Below are positions 11,283 through 23,550 of a DNA stretch of 64,000 nucleotides, piece after piece (the stretch's first letter is position 1; the number at the start of each line of letters is the position of its first letter). Position numbers and translations under genes: made by a program. A model generated the notes under the pieces. It saw nothing but the letters and a program-made list of their open reading frames with translations. It was not told the DNA's origin and searched no databases. Origin of the DNA: Charina bottae (Eukaryota > Chordata > Lepidosauria > Squamata > Charinaidae). The stretch covers positions 2,440,001-2,504,000 of the forward strand of contig JALMGJ010000014.1 in the NCBI GenBank assembly GCA_023362775.1, in the 5' to 3' direction.

Positions 11283-11945
11283 TTATGGCTTAGCATTACA
11301 TGTGAACCTCATCAAGGCAGTTGGTTCAACAGGCACAATGTGTGAATCTGCCTGGGTCTTTATCAGTTCTCCAGCCAGGATATACTCTTCAGGATATACT
11401 CTTAGTATGTTATTGAGCTGATATTGATTTTCTACATTTTGTAGCAGTCTAGTCATGCCAGGTGTATAAAATTCCTTCATGCTAAGTTCATCAATTATTA
11501 ATTAATTAAGCATTGCACATTAGGCTCCAGTTATTGGATCCCAGGGTTCTATTAGGACAACAGCAGAAATAAATTATATCTTGCAAGCTGGAGCTCTTTC
11601 CAAACCTAGTTTACTATGCCGTCATTTCCATTGTGCCGATTTATCCACCTGTGATGGAAATTCTGATTTAGACCCATTTGCTCAATATGTGGAGCTCTCT
11701 AGATTAAAACATTAGGCCTGCTGATGGAAGAGATCTTGACCCAAATCAGATAAATTATCTGCTATGGGTTGGAAACAATCCACTCTTTTATTTTAAAAGA
11801 AATCAAAGTGAGCTTTCCTCTGAAATTTGCTTCAGTTGGCAGGTTCCAACGGAAGTGCCCATTTTCATTTCCTCTTGCCCCCACTTTTTTTTAAAGTCAG
11901 AAAGTGATGTAAGCAGAGTATAGGAATATTGGTATTTACTGGGCA
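11283..11945. other. No recognised feature
   Basis: Unique-looking, AT-rich. A short direct repeat, caggatatactctt, occurs twice near 11377-11403. Confidence 0.4.
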
Positions 11946-11996
11946 TGTGGAGTCCTTGGTGCTCTCTGAGCCTTGTTGTTTTCTTGCAGACGTTTC
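11946..11996 (-). mobile_element. PLE-C 3'-end fragment, very short
   Basis: Reverse complement of the last ~50 nt of PLE-C (ggactccaca terminus at 11946). The copy stops inside the ribozyme: on the - strand it begins gaaacgtctgcaag, so only GAAAC-GUC and the 3' half of stem I survive. A degraded TSD is possible (tttactgggc on the left, tttctgggc on the right, one indel). Confidence 0.7.
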
Positions 11997-13285
11997 TGGG
12001 CTTACCAGGGCAATTTTATTTTTCAATCCAAAGGTTGAGAGTATTCTTTAATTTTGGCAATAAAAGTAAAAGGGGAAGGAAAAAGGGAAGGCACAGTCCA
12101 TCTAAATGCGTAGGACAATTGCTGATTGTTCTTTAATTAGTTAATTCCAATGGTTGAGGGTTGAGTTCAGAAATGCAAACGCAGCTCTTTTTTCAGGGAG
12201 ACTGCCAACTTAATTAGGAGGACAATGCAATGCCTCATTGTGGGTATCTTAGGAGCTTACAATAGCTTTTAAACTGAAGGAGGAATATGAGGCAGCCTCA
12301 GTGGAATTCTCCTTGTCCCTCCCCTTCATTCCATTCCTGCTGTACTTGTAGCATTAAAAAAAAGGAAATGCTTAAACCTATTTGGAATACCATGGGGGCA
12401 GGGAAAGAAAAACACTTATCTTTCCATGTTTATGATGCCTTTCCTTCAACCAGGAAAGGGAAGCTGTAGCAGCAGTAACATGGGCCACAAGGGGAGATAG
12501 GGAGAAAAAAAAAACATTGCATGTTGGCAGGGATGTTTCTGTTCTTGTGACCTTGGATTACTTCGATGGTGTCCTTGAATCAAAGGAAGAATGTAACACA
12601 TCCCAACCTTTTAAGTGTCCTCTCCACCACAAAATATCTGCCATTGTTGACCGAGAGGCAAACAAACTCCCTTTTCATTGGGGAACTCTCCAGGGTCCTG
12701 AAGCTTCTGAACGTATGAACATCTGAGCAGTGGCCAGTCTGATTAAGTGTCTCCAGAAGCCATGAAAAAAGAAAAAGAAAACAGAAACAGCACTTTCCCG
12801 TTGCATCTTCCAAGCAATTTGCCTTCATGGGTTGTCAAGGCAGGATCACAAGTAACGGAATCAGTGAGCTAGGTGGAGCAGATCCTAGAAGCTCTCTGAG
12901 GAAACCCAGAGACAGGAATAAAGGGTAACCAAAGGATAAGAAATTCCTAAACATTTTCATGGAATCACTGGTGAAGGTCATCTGTTGGTTTGGGCTGCAC
13001 AGGGCCATTCTGGGAGTCTGGTTTGGACAAAACAGATTGAAACTGAAGCCAAGCAAGATAGAGCTGCTGTTACCTCACTGAGCTTCCTCAACGTCTCCAG
13101 TTGTTGTCCCTTGAGATGGTGGCATTGTCCCTGAAGAAGCAGGTCTGTGAGTTGGGATATCCTGGACACACAGATACTGCTGGATGGGCTGGTGGAGGCT
13201 ATGGCCAGACGGAGCTTTGCCCAGCTCCAACCTTTTAACCAGTTGCAGACCTACTAAGAGTGAGATGACCTCACCCCAGTAACTC
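11997..13285. other. No recognised feature
   Basis: Unique-looking sequence. Several frames of 60-80 codons occur on both strands without similarity to known proteins. Confidence 0.4.
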
Positions 13286-13289
13286 ATGT

Positions 13290-13930
13290 TCTCATCACCA
13301 TTTGTTTTGGACTACTGCAATGTGCTCTATATAAAGTTGCACTTTTGACAACCATCCGGAAGCTTCAGCCAGTCCAGAATTCATCAGCCTGACTTGCTGA
13401 GATGAGAATGTTACCCACATGTTTCAGGCTCTGCATTGGCTCCCTATTAGCTTCTGAGTGCAATTCAAAGTGCCAGTTTTGACCTTTGAAACCTTATACG
13501 GCTTGGCATTGGAATACTGGCAGCACCACTTTCTCTGACTGGTTTCAACCTGCCTGACTCGGGTGTCCTGGGAAAACCATGAGTCCCCCACTTCTGCAAG
13601 TTAAAAGGGGGAGGTTCAATGGTGCTGTTTCTCAATTGTTGCTTCTGTCTGTGGAATGCCCTTCCTCTGACATACAATGAGCCCACGCTCGCCTAGTTTC
13701 ATAGCTTGCTCAAGACACACCAGTTTAGAAGAGCGTTTGGTTTATGATTGCTGCCATCTATTAAATTGTTGGGGTTTTACTTTTGCAGTGTTTTTTTTAT
13801 GCAATATGTTATGTGTTTTTTTCTTTCCTGTTTTTTCAAAATTTATTTTTATTTTGTCATATTTTACTATGGACATTTTCATGTGTTGGTCAATTTTGTA
13901 AGCTGTTGAGAGTTGTTCAATTATATAATA
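13290..13930 (+). mobile_element. Decayed L2-type LINE, C-terminal reverse-transcriptase region
   Basis: With frameshifts, the translation runs through the order typical of the L2 LINE C-terminus: LDYCN.LY (about 13310), QSRIHQPDLL (about 13372), HVSGSALAPY (from HVT..L..LHWLPI, about 13418), IQSASFDL (from IxFKxxxL, about 13460), then the 3' UTR. Many stops and frameshifts show a long-dead copy. Confidence 0.65.
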
Positions 13931-14137
13931 AATGGATGGATCCATGAATGGATTGATCAATCTCAGGAAGTCCTCACTGCTCAATCAAAGCTCAGCTGGG
14001 ACAGAAAGCTGTGTTCATTTTCATTCTGGTGAAAGAGCCCCCCATCAGCAGCCTGGTGGGCAGGCTGTGTCCAGTGCCCAACAGTGCGGTTCAGTGGGTT
14101 GCCATATAGGGCAGTCTCATGCAGGCCTAAAGATTCC

Positions 14138-14481
14138 CAGTTTGTCTAAAGGTGAAAGTTCCCCCCGCACATTTGTGCAGTCGTGTCCGACTCTCATCTC
14201 CGTTTGTTAGCCGAAGAGCCAGTGCTGTCCGAAGATGCTTCCGCAGTCATGTGGCCAGCATGACGCACGCAGAACGCTGTTACCTACCCACCAAAGTGGT
14301 ACCTATTCATCTACTTGCATTTGCATGCTTTCAAATTGCTAGGTTGGCAAGAGCTGGGGCGAGTGCGGCAGCTCACTCCGTCATGCGGGGCTAGGGATTC
14401 GAACCTCCGAACTTGCGACCTTCCGATCGACAATCCTGGCGTCTTACCTGCTGAGCCACCACGCCCCTCTCAGTTTGTCTA
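14138..14481 (-). mobile_element. tRNA-derived SINE, copy 2, antisense, with 11-bp TSD
   Basis: Body at 14149-14470. On the - strand it starts at the tRNA-like head (ggctcagcaggtaagac; B box ggttcgaatcc) and ends in the gagtcggacacgactgc segment and tail. The TSD cagtttgtcta lies at 14138-14148 and 14471-14481. It lacks about a dozen bases of the usual ggggccggtg segment. Confidence 0.88.
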
Positions 14482-16088
14482 CTGATCCCTAATAGGAGTT
14501 AATTTCTATATAGATGTTTACTTAATGATTAGAGGAGCTAAAAATTTGGTAAATAAGCAAACAAGTAATTAAGCATGCTCATAGTCCTATCCACAACTGA
14601 TTGATCTGCCTACTTTCCTGAGTGCATCTGCACTGAAATCTCTGTGTATTTGTTTCAGCTCAAGGCCATTGCTATATCTTGTGGCACAGAGTTCTGTAAG
14701 TCTGCTGTGTCTTCTGCTCCCAGTTCCTCCCACATTAGCTGCTCTCCATACTCAGTGGATCTCTGGCTTGGACAAGCACACTCAGCTTCCACCAACATGC
14801 TTCTTTTTAGTATTGCAGAATCATTCAAGAAACAATTCAGTTTAAGATGTTAGTAGAAATAAGGAGTACAGACTTATAACATCATGGCCGTGGTGGCTTA
14901 TCTTCTCATTGTGATCTACCTTTTGAAAAAAACAACTGGAATTATAGAACTGCAGGATCCCAATAGCTTGAAAAACAATAGCATGGTTTGCAGATTGCTG
15001 GTTGCAGATGCCAGAGAATACTGCTGACCTGTTGTGAATTGTTAACGGGATGTTTGGATGACCCAATTAACTTCCTCAAAAGTCTATTGATCTTATGTAA
15101 TTGAACGTCCTTCACATCAGAGGAGAAATTGGAGAGGAAGAATATGAGAATGGAGTCATGCTCTGAGCAATGCAGGGGAAAAAATGTTGGCTTTATTCTT
15201 TTGTCCTCCTCTCCCCCAGGACATTCTATCTTAACAGCCTTTGGGGGTGTTCATAATGATATGGCTTTTATAGTAGCTGACTGTGAATTTGCCAGGAAAA
15301 TGCATCACAGCAACAGCGACGAACACAAATCAGATCTGCTTTGACATCATTAGGGGGATATCGAGATGTAATGTGCTAATCTTTCCAAGTCCTCTCACTT
15401 TTTTCCCCCCTTCTGAAATAGTGAGTCTGCAGAAATTGAACTTTGCAGGAAACTTGATTCCCTTCCTTTCATTATAATCTCTCCCATTTTCAGGAAAGAG
15501 ATATTATATAACAATCCATTCAACTGGACCAGTTTCTTCTGAGCTTGCAGTGTGGATACACAGGTGTGGATCTGTGCTTACTCCTTCAGCTTAGGGGAGA
15601 CCTGGGCCATATCTTGATATAACCTCCTGCTTTGTTAAGAAAACTTAAGATTTGGGTATCTCCACCTTTGCTTGCTGGAATATTGTAGGAGCTTCTGTTT
15701 TGAGTTGCAAAGCAAAGTTTGCAGGACCTCAGAATGGACAACCAGCAAAGCTGGATCCGTTCTGTGAGCCTTTATCTTCAAGGTGAGCAATGCCATCAGT
15801 TGGCCGTGTGACAAAGAAGGTGGCTACCTTTGAGGTACAAGTGGCCATGCTGAACTGCAGTAGGGGAAGAAACTTGAGTGGACCAAAGGCACTCTAAGAA
15901 AGTGCTGCTTTCTTGGATGGAGATGAAGCTCACAAATTGGAGGCATGAAAAACAAGCCATTACCAGGCAGATTCAAAGCAAGCATCACCCATATTGCTTT
16001 CTATCCTGCCCATCACTCACCTGACAGATGGATAAGATGTGCAAATTCTTCCCCTGAATGATTTAAGCTAGAGAATGTGGGGGAGGGG
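14482..16088. other. No recognised feature
   Basis: About 1.6 kb of unique-looking sequence with short frames only. Confidence 0.4.
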
Positions 16089-16093
16089 GAACT

Positions 16094-16341
16094 TGTCCTG
16101 ACTTCGAGTGAAGGAACACGCTGAGACTTGGTGTACAGGCTCTAGGGTTTTATTGTTCTACTCTGCTAGACAGAATCCAGCTAAACTAAAATGAACTAGT
16201 AATGCTCAGAGAAAAGGCCCAAGAAATTAGGGCGGTGCCTTCTTCAGCCTCTTGTGAGGAAGGCAAAGCGATTCAGTACTGCACATGCGTTTATCCCCCT
16301 GGAGGGAGCCCCCTCCTCCTTCACCAGTTATCTCCCTGACA
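16094..16341. mobile_element. Solo LTR, copy 1 (248 bp, TG...CA)
   Basis: Starts tgtcctgacttcgagtgaag and ends atctccctgaca, so TG...CA ends with short TGTC/GACA inverted repeats. It is flanked by gaact (16089-16093) and ggact (16342-16346), a 5-bp TSD with one mismatch. The second copy at 34094-34593 has the same 248-bp length once its insert is removed. No internal retroviral or retrotransposon coding sequence is adjacent, so it is a solo LTR; whether Ty3/Gypsy or endogenous retrovirus cannot be told. Confidence 0.8.
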
Positions 16342-16346
16342 GGACT

Positions 16347-16764
16347 TGTGTGATAGAGATGGGGCTTTTCTGTCATTTTATTTATTATTCAACTTTGGAC
16401 CAGAGCAATGCATCCCTTCTTTTCCCTCCTACTGTGATTTACTGCAAAGAGAATAAGCTTAGACCAGATTCACAGTGAAGTCTTATAGGTCAGCTTGAGT
16501 TGGAATCCTTAATAATTGTCAGAAGATTGGCTGTGAACATGTTCTGTATTGGAAGGAAGAATGAATTCCTATCCCAATCCTGGAGAAGTGGAGAGCAAGA
16601 GGCAGAGGGAAAAGGCCAGGAAGTGATAAGGATGGACATTATCCAAGTAATGATATACACAAGTTCTGTGCATATGTTGCAGTCATTTCTGTCCTGCCCA
16701 CTACTAAGAGTGCCTTACGTTAAAAAAAGAAAAAGAAAATAGCAAATGGTTGAAGCTGAATGCT
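16347..16764. other. No recognised feature
   Basis: Unique-looking sequence with 75-80 codon frames of no known similarity. Confidence 0.4.
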
Positions 16765-17230
16765 TGAAGTTTAAAGTTGGAAGGGTTCTTTGTCGTCATC
16801 TAGCATGACTTTCCCTCAGTGAAATAGCAGCGTTGCAGACAGATGGTTGTCTAGCTTCTGCTTAATATCTCAGGCAAGGGAGAGCCCACCACCCCATCTG
16901 GATCTTCTCCGGCTGGTGCACATCCTCTGAGGGTATGTCCTGCTTATTGCAGAGCTCGTGTTTCTCCTGATGTACAGCCAGAACCTGCTTCTCTACAGTT
17001 CCCACCTGTTGCTCTAGTTTAGTCCTGTGCTCTGAAGTGACAGAGAACACGTCTGCTCCGTTTTATGCATGACAGCCCTTCAGACATTTGGAAAATACTG
17101 TTGAATCTCTCCACTGTGCCTCTCTCACCTTCTCCAAGTTATGCATATTTGATCATTCAGCCGTTTGCTGTTGGACACAGTTACTGGCCTTCTGACCATC
17201 TTGGTTATCACAGTTAAAACATGAGCAAAA
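16765..17230 (-). mobile_element. Decayed CR1-type LINE fragment, antisense
   Basis: The + strand reads aaagttggaagggttctttg, then gttgtctagcttctgcttaa and a gagagcccaccac motif. This is the diverged complement of a CR1-type ORF2 C-terminal region, a series of phrases widespread in amniote genomes. Family-level recognition only; no frame survives. Confidence 0.5.
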
Positions 17231-19524
17231 CAGTTCATATTTTACAATCGGTAGAGACTGAACTAAAATAGAGGGAGAAAATGCAGCCTTGAAACTTGAT
17301 AGCCGTATAAAAACCAAACAATGCATTAATCTAAAAGTTACGGTAGAATCTCCTCTTCGACATCAGAATGAGTCCAGGAATCTGTTCTGTCAAAAGAGGC
17401 TGATTGGGTCCTTAAGAAAGCAAAACGCTCCATACCATTTTATTTCTTATTTACCACAGGTTCCTTTTTCTCACCCATCTCATGTCTCATCTTTTCTGAG
17501 TAACAATTTCACAACTTTGCCGCTTCTCCTGGTTGTGGATAAGTGGTAGGACAAAGCTGCTTCACCTTTGTCAGACCTATTCCCTGCTGACCACAGGTTC
17601 CTTCTCTGTGTCCCATAATTGATAGTAGGAAACGTTTAGGCCCATGGAGGGGGGTGTTTCTTGTGAAGCCACCACTGTTGAAATAAATCCTTCAGCAGAA
17701 CTCTGCCCTGAGTATAGTTCATGGTACTTGGATTCTGCTGAATTTTTTCTTTAAACCCATTTTAAAGCCTCTAAGCCAATCTTTCCTTGGGTTTTCAGAC
17801 ATTGTCGTACACTTTCCACCACCCACTTGGCACATTTCCCAGAGATGATGGGAACTGTAGTCCCACAACATCTAAGTTCTCAAGGTTGGGAAAAGACTGC
17901 ATTCTTGAATAGAAAGTTAGGCCATTTTCTCAGCCTGGTTTCCGCTAACTCTGTAGCTTGATCTCTCAGCATTGAGTTTGAGACGGTTTTCTGATCGGCT
18001 TGTATTACTTCAAAACAATCCTTCATCTGTTGCATTATTTCTTTTAAAATTAACGCAAGCTGCAAAGTAGAAAGGTGGGAAACAAGTCATCCATGTAGTA
18101 ATTTTTAAAATTGTTATCATCGTGTGTGATTATCCCATCACTTCTGCATGCCTTGAGTAGGTTCACAACAGACCTTGCAAGCAGTTTAGCTAGAAAAACA
18201 GAACTTGCTGAAAAGCCCCCCAATTATGCTCCTTGGCAAACTAGGGATTTTAACTGGGCTTCCCTTAATTGGAACTCAGGTATGCCTTTTCATCTCTGGC
18301 CCATTATTTCCTATTTTAGATGTCCAAAGAGATTGAGCTAAAAATGTTCAAGGATCCTTGTGAGACCGAGTGAGCTTCAGTTAAGCTGGTTCCAAGCTTT
18401 CTGCCTCATTAGTTCATTGGTAGATATGTGGATGGTGAGTCCTTAACCAAGAAGTAGGGAAAGAAAGGACCTTCTGGGGAGAGGGAGATTAAAACAGAGA
18501 GAACAGTAGGAGGAGAAAAGCAGTGCCCCCCAATAGGAGGTCTGGATGTGAGCCAGGAAGCTGACTGCACAAAGACACAACAGTCAATTGATGGTCCCTA
18601 GGAGGGAAGAAAAGCTGGAAGTGAGAAAGGGTTCTTTTCACTGTCCTCTTAAAGAAAGGTTACTTCCAATAAATAAGCCATTGAAATAGATCCTCTGTTT
18701 CCTCAACTGCACGCTGCTGTCAAGCTGCTGACAAAAACCTGTGCAGTGTCCAAAGTCATGGTGTTTCTCTGCTCCATCGCTTGTGGAGAAAGAGCCTGTG
18801 ACTTGGAGGTGGGGGTGGGGGTGGGATGTAAGGTTCTAGCCCTCATGATTTGGTGGGGGGCTTGAGATCATGGCCTGCTGCCCACGTTGACCTTCCTTTA
18901 ACTTGGAGGTATCTTGTCACAGTTGAGTTGGCCAACTTGGGCTTGCCAACGGGTTTTGGAATCCCTTTCATTCGATGGCACCACCTGTTGCTCCTGTTCT
19001 CTTTAGACATCAGGGCTGCTTGACTGCTCTGCTCCCCAGGCAGCCTGCTGCTTCCACATCTGCTTCAGCATCATTTGTTCCAGCACTGCTTCCTTCATTT
19101 GCAAGGCTGTTGCCCAGATTAATGGCACTGGATGCATAATGCACGTAGGATTTCCTCTCTTAGCAAGGTAGCTCCTCTGAAAAGCATCAGAAGGTCTTTC
19201 CAGCTGCTGGGGGTTTGGCCCATCCTACACGGATGACCCTTTTGCCCTCTTTCTGTGACACAAGAGTTCAACTCTTAGATTTGGGAGTGGTCGAAACAAA
19301 AGGCAGCAATAGGCATCCTCCTTTGCAGCTGAAGCTTTTTCCATTCTTCTTCCCATAGTGTCTGGTGCCTTCTTCATTGTCTGTTTCTCAACTGGTCTCC
19401 TCTGACCGGATGCAGCGATTCTGGTCTTGAGAGAGAGAAAGGTGTCTCCCAGCAAAGGAGTTTGGAAACGGCAATGTAGAGAACTGAATTTCCTGCATGC
19501 AAGAAGGGTATGCCTTTGGCTGAT
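17231..19524. other. Mostly unrecognised; one hAT scrap
   Basis: At 17815-17895, gatgatgggaactgtagtcc followed by caaggttgggaaaagactg is a fragment of hAT MITE family 2. The rest is unique-looking. Confidence 0.4.
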
Positions 19525-19740
19525 TTTGGAATGCTAAGCAGAGTCAGACCTACTGTATTAGTACTTGGATGGGAGACCATCAAAAAGATCTAGGCCTGTA
19601 ATGTAGATGCAGAAGTGAAAAGGAAAAGAAAGCATTCTGGGGGGAGGCAATGGCAAACCACTTCCGTATTGTTGCCAAGAAAATGACGTGTCTTTAACCC
19701 TGGAGCCAAGACTTCAGCAGTCAGCCTGAGCAAGCATAAC
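19525..19740 (+). mobile_element. 5S-rRNA-derived SINE, copy 1
   Basis: The 19533-19582 part follows the 3' half of 5S rRNA: gctaagcagagtcagacc, then attagtacttggatgggaga, which covers the internal promoter (C box) and downstream 5S region. It continues into the typical tail caatggcaaaccacttc and gccaagaaaa. Other pieces: 26400-26620, 39275-39470, 40445-40655, 45660-45740, 56430-56600. Confidence 0.75.
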
Positions 19741-19844
19741 TTCAGATAAGTGCAGATTTATAGAATATCTTATATAAATCCTATAAACAGGATAAGGTGA
19801 CTTCTACCAAGTGAAATCACTGGACTTTCAGGTATTAACATGGT

Positions 19845-20050
19845 TCGTGCATCATATAAACACCTGCTTTGTTCAATCATGATTTATTAAATGAAGTACA
19901 ACCGACTGGCTTCACACCACATGCTAAGCCCCAAACTCCAGGTTACAAACCACAATGGTTCCATTTGGACATCACACTAAGTTTGGCTCTGGGTTGGTGT
20001 AAGAACTATATAGTCATTGTTTATTGACCCACAATGGTTCTCCAGAATTT
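19845..20050. repeat. Decayed repeat related to 3040-3200
   Basis: Carries ggttacaaaccacaatggtt and similar words on both strands. Class unknown. Confidence 0.3.
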
Positions 20051-20257
20051 GGACAGGGGTCTTTCCCTTTTTGCTTGGAGAGGCAGAGAGGTAGATGCTG
20101 CCACATTGATCTTAGTATCAAATGAAGATGTTGAGAAAGGCTCAAAGTTGAGGCATTGGACTATCTTGTCCAGGAGCAAGCGACCAGATGGTGTTTCTTA
20201 AAAGTCCCATTTTTATGCCATCATTAGTATCAAAGGCTGCCAAAATAATAACATGGA

Positions 20258-20570
20258 AGGCATGGGGTCAAACTAGGCCTGGAGAAGATCCAGGTTCAAA
20301 TCCTAAATCAGCTAGGAAACTCATGGAGGACCTTGGGCCAATATCTAACTTTGGAAGTATGTCTATGAAGGTTCTCAGTCATCCAGGTGGAATTGTCTGT
20401 AGGTTGAATCATGTCAACTGGATTTCTATTTTCTCAGTGGAAAGGAGCGAAACGTTTCCACTGAGAAAATAGAAATCCAGTTGACATGATTCAAGCTACA
20501 GACTAACTTTGGAAGGTTAGTATGAAGATTGAGGAAGGTGGATTCCCGTGCATGTATCCTGATGGTTCTT
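20258..20570 (+). mobile_element. Old MIR/CORE-like SINE, split by a PLE-A insertion
   Basis: gatccaggttcaaatcctaa holds a B-box-like word (ggttcaaatcc), followed by ggaccttgggccaatat and, beyond the insertion, ggttagtatgaagattgagg. Removing 20358-20515 (palindrome plus one TSD) rejoins the SINE core in the expected order, so the SINE is older than the PLE insertion. Confidence 0.6.
20345..20515. mobile_element. PLE-A inverted dimer, palindrome 1, with 13-bp TSD
   Basis: The insert is 20358-20502. The left arm is antisense (starts tatgtctatgaaggttctc, long terminus); the right arm is sense and ends gattcaagctacaga (short terminus). The TSD ctaactttggaag lies at 20345-20357 and 20503-20515. 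At the centre the left arm ends cagtgga at 20441 and the right arm begins aaggagcgaaac, so the right arm keeps half of ribozyme stem II plus GAAA while the left arm stops at or next to the predicted cleavage site. No complete ribozyme core is present. Confidence 0.9.
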
Positions 20571-20723
20571 CAGAGGAAGGGCTGAATAGAAATGGGTCTG
20601 GAGACAGGACCAAAAGCTTTTGGAAGAGCAGCTGGCTCTTTGAAATGGCTTGCCTTTAAATTAAATTGGATTTTTGAGAAAAAAGAAACAGATTAATTTT
20701 AACTACAATTTACATGCCAAACA

Positions 20724-20729
20724 TACACA

Positions 20730-20777
<48 letters not shown>
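20724..20777. repeat. (AC)n(AG)n compound microsatellite
   Basis: About 12 AC units followed by about 15 AG units. Confidence 0.95.
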
Positions 20778-20779
<2 letters not shown>

Positions 20780-21214
20780 CCCAACCACAGAATGTATTTC
20801 GTTTCTTTTACAAATCCCTAGTTAATGCTGTTTATTTCAGAGGTTTTAAGGGGAAAATGGGCTGTAAAATGTTGAAAGCAATCCATTATGTTGCTCTCTG
20901 ATACAATACGAGAATTCAAGGTCATCCAATGAAATTGATTAGCAGGAGCTACCAGAAAGACAAAAGGAATCTGGCTGTTTTCACACAGCAGGCAAAACCG
21001 AACTTCTGAAATTCAGTAATGCAAGATGTAGCAAAGCTTCCTCAAGAGGAGGAGGATCAGGGAAACTCAAGGAAGTTTGGCTTGTCAACCATTATGAGTT
21101 GTAATTAAGGCTAAAAAAAGTTTCCCCAGGCTAAGCAGTTCATGAGATGATTCAGGGGACACCTGTGGAGGGACAGGTAATTCTGTCACACTTTATAGGT
21201 GACCTCCTAGGAGC
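20778..21214. other. No recognised feature
   Basis: Unique-looking sequence. Confidence 0.35.
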
Positions 21215-21400
21215 ATCTGGAGGCTGCTCTTAAGTGGACATCTCAGTGGGAAGAGCAGTTGGTTGTCTGCAGAAGGTCCAGGGTCCCTGACATCTCCAAT
21301 TAAAACATGGGCTCTAGCTTGTGAACTTCAAATCTGCATAGACAATACTAAGCTAGATGGACAAATAGTTTGACATGGACTTGGATTTATAAAATAGCAT
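21215..21400 (+). mobile_element. Old tRNA-derived SINE fragment
   Basis: aaggtccagggtccctgaca followed by agacaatactaagctagatg and gtttgacatgga matches the order of an old reptilian SINE (ggttcaatccctggca ... gacaatactgagctagatgg ... gtctgactca). It is diverged. A second copy is at 48405-48565. Confidence 0.55.
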
Positions 21401-23357
21401 ACTAGTTTGGAGTGGCACAAGGTTATAGTCCAACGCTTCTGAAGGGCAAGACTTGGATGGAATTTCTGCCAAATCCAGGTCAGCAACTTATCTCCAGATG
21501 TGTTGGAACCACCAGCATGCTTTTTTGACTTAAGTCTGGGAGCCATAGTCCTAATAATCTCGGAGAGTGCCAGGATAGGAACCGCTGTAGTGTGACAACT
21601 GTTTTATTCTCACCCCAAACAGATGTTTTGCATTGTGTTGATGGGCAGGTAGGAACGTCCCATTCCACAGCCAGAAAGGAGAGACCTAGCTGAGCAATGA
21701 CAGTGGTTCTTTTCCAGTCTGTCTGAAATTGCTCTGTAATAACAGGAGGAGTGGAGAGGCATTTATATTTATTAACCAATTTTTTAAAACCAAAGTTTTT
21801 ACAACCCACTCAAATACAGAAGATTTCTTTGCTTCCCATGTCTCCATTCTAACCTTTCATTCATTTGAAGTACTAGCCTTTGCAGTCAATCTGTCAGCTT
21901 GGGTCACCTGATTTATCATGTTTGATTTTGATGATGGGAAGAACTCTTGAGTGCATAGGAAAACATACACACCCCCTCATACAAACGTTCATATTCTAAA
22001 TAGCCAAGCACCAGAGCAGAATTGCTAGGCAGATGGTGTTAACATATAAAGTGGGGAAGAATTGAGTTTCTGGAATTCATTTGGCAGTGAAATTTCTGAA
22101 AATGAATAACTGAAACGTTTGTGATCCCATGGAATGTTTGCAAGTTGACTGAGCTGGTAGTAAGCTCCAACATTTTTTAGATAAAAATAGGGACATCCTA
22201 GTAACATAGAAACTCTTAGACAAGGATCCTTGCCTTCTATGTTTTGAATATTTCCTGCCAGTTGATAGGCTGTGACACTATGGAACCTTAGTGTTGGACC
22301 TTGTGTATTTACGGAGATGTGCATTAAATTCAAGATACATCTTTATACTCAAGGTGTTTCTAAAGATGCTGGGGAGGAAGATGAGTCCTGAAGAACATCA
22401 ACTGTAGCAATTCACAGTGAAGAAGAAAATGTGATAGGAGGAAATTTTTGTTGCACAGAACCAAAAATATTACCAAATAAATTGAAGCATAGACATAGAA
22501 TGCTCCTCAACATTCCATGTCTAGGTTCTGTGACAAGTGACGATAATTTGACTGATATTAGAAGTCCACACAGGCGCTACACAAGGACAGGCTAAAAACT
22601 GATATGGTTATAGTGGAGAAGTCTCAAAAGGTGGGACAATGACGATCTCACTTAAGAACCTGATGCAAAAGGCAAAGACACAGTGACAAGGCTGGGGGAC
22701 TGATTTTTAGAGTGCCACTGGCTTATCAACTTGTCAGGTCTAACTTGAGAATTCTTGCTGCCTTTCTCTGCAGAGAAAAAGGATTTCTCTTTGCTCTGGT
22801 TTTAGTGATATTACACTCTAGGACAATGTCCCAGCGAACCTTAGGTAGGAATGAGTGTGATGGAAATTAACTAGCCATTTGTTCAGGCATTAAGTTTCAT
22901 AGTCTTGCAAATGTGCTGTGAAGTTCTCGAGAGTCCCATTAGGACATGCTCCAGGCATTTATCAGCTTGTCTGTCGATGTGATGTGTTAAACTACAGCTG
23001 GATATTCTTGAAATTTGAGGGATTGGAAGACACTACTTGTTGTGAATTGTTCCAGTAGTCAGAAAGGAGTGTCAAGGTGAATGTTTCCAAAACTTTAAAT
23101 AACCTCCAGCCTCCTTCAGATTTAAACTGCCAAAGGTGTAAGAGAGAAAAAATTGGCAAGTACTTTCACAAGCCCGGCAGTAATTGACACACCATCAGAT
23201 GCACCGGGTTAGCTGTGGTTTGATCTGGTGTTAGAAGGATTAGCCGGTGCAATTCACTGTTTCCAGGGTACCCCGATTGTATTTTTCTTTCAACAATCTT
23301 CAGGGAGGCTCCTTCTGTGTACCTCTGTGGCGGTGGCTACGTTTTGGCAGAGTAAAG
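21401..23357. other. Mostly unrecognised
   Basis: At 21440-21570, ctccagatgtgttggaacca and gggagccatagtcc look like a hAT family 2 scrap. The remainder is unique-looking. Frames up to about 109 codons have no known similarity. Confidence 0.35.
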
Positions 23358-23550
23358 TTTGATCTGGACATATGTCTATGAAGGTTCTCAGTCATCCAGG
23401 TGGAATTGTCTGTAGCTTGAATCATGTCAACTGGATTTCTATTTTCTCAGTGGAAACGTAGGTGGCAGACTATAGAAACCAGCTACGTTTCCACTGAGAA
23501 AATAGAAATCCAGTTGACATGATTCAAGCTACAGACATTTGATCTGGACA
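23358..23550. mobile_element. PLE-A inverted dimer, palindrome 2, with 13-bp TSD
   Basis: The insert is 23371-23537. The antisense left arm (tatgtctatgaagg start, long terminus) and sense right arm (ends gattcaagctacagaca, short terminus) are near-perfect inverted repeats meeting at cgta...tacg around a 23-nt centre, ggtggcagactatagaaacc plus agc, that is not PLE-A consensus. The TSD tttgatctggaca lies at 23358-23370 and 23538-23550. The ribozyme core is absent. Confidence 0.9.

Noticed and set aside
19533..19582. A functional 5S rRNA gene
   Set aside because: Only the 3' half is present, it is diverged, and it continues into a SINE tail.
20430..20460. A complete hammerhead in palindrome 1
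   Set aside because: Only half of stem II plus GAAA is present; the CTGAAGA box is missing.
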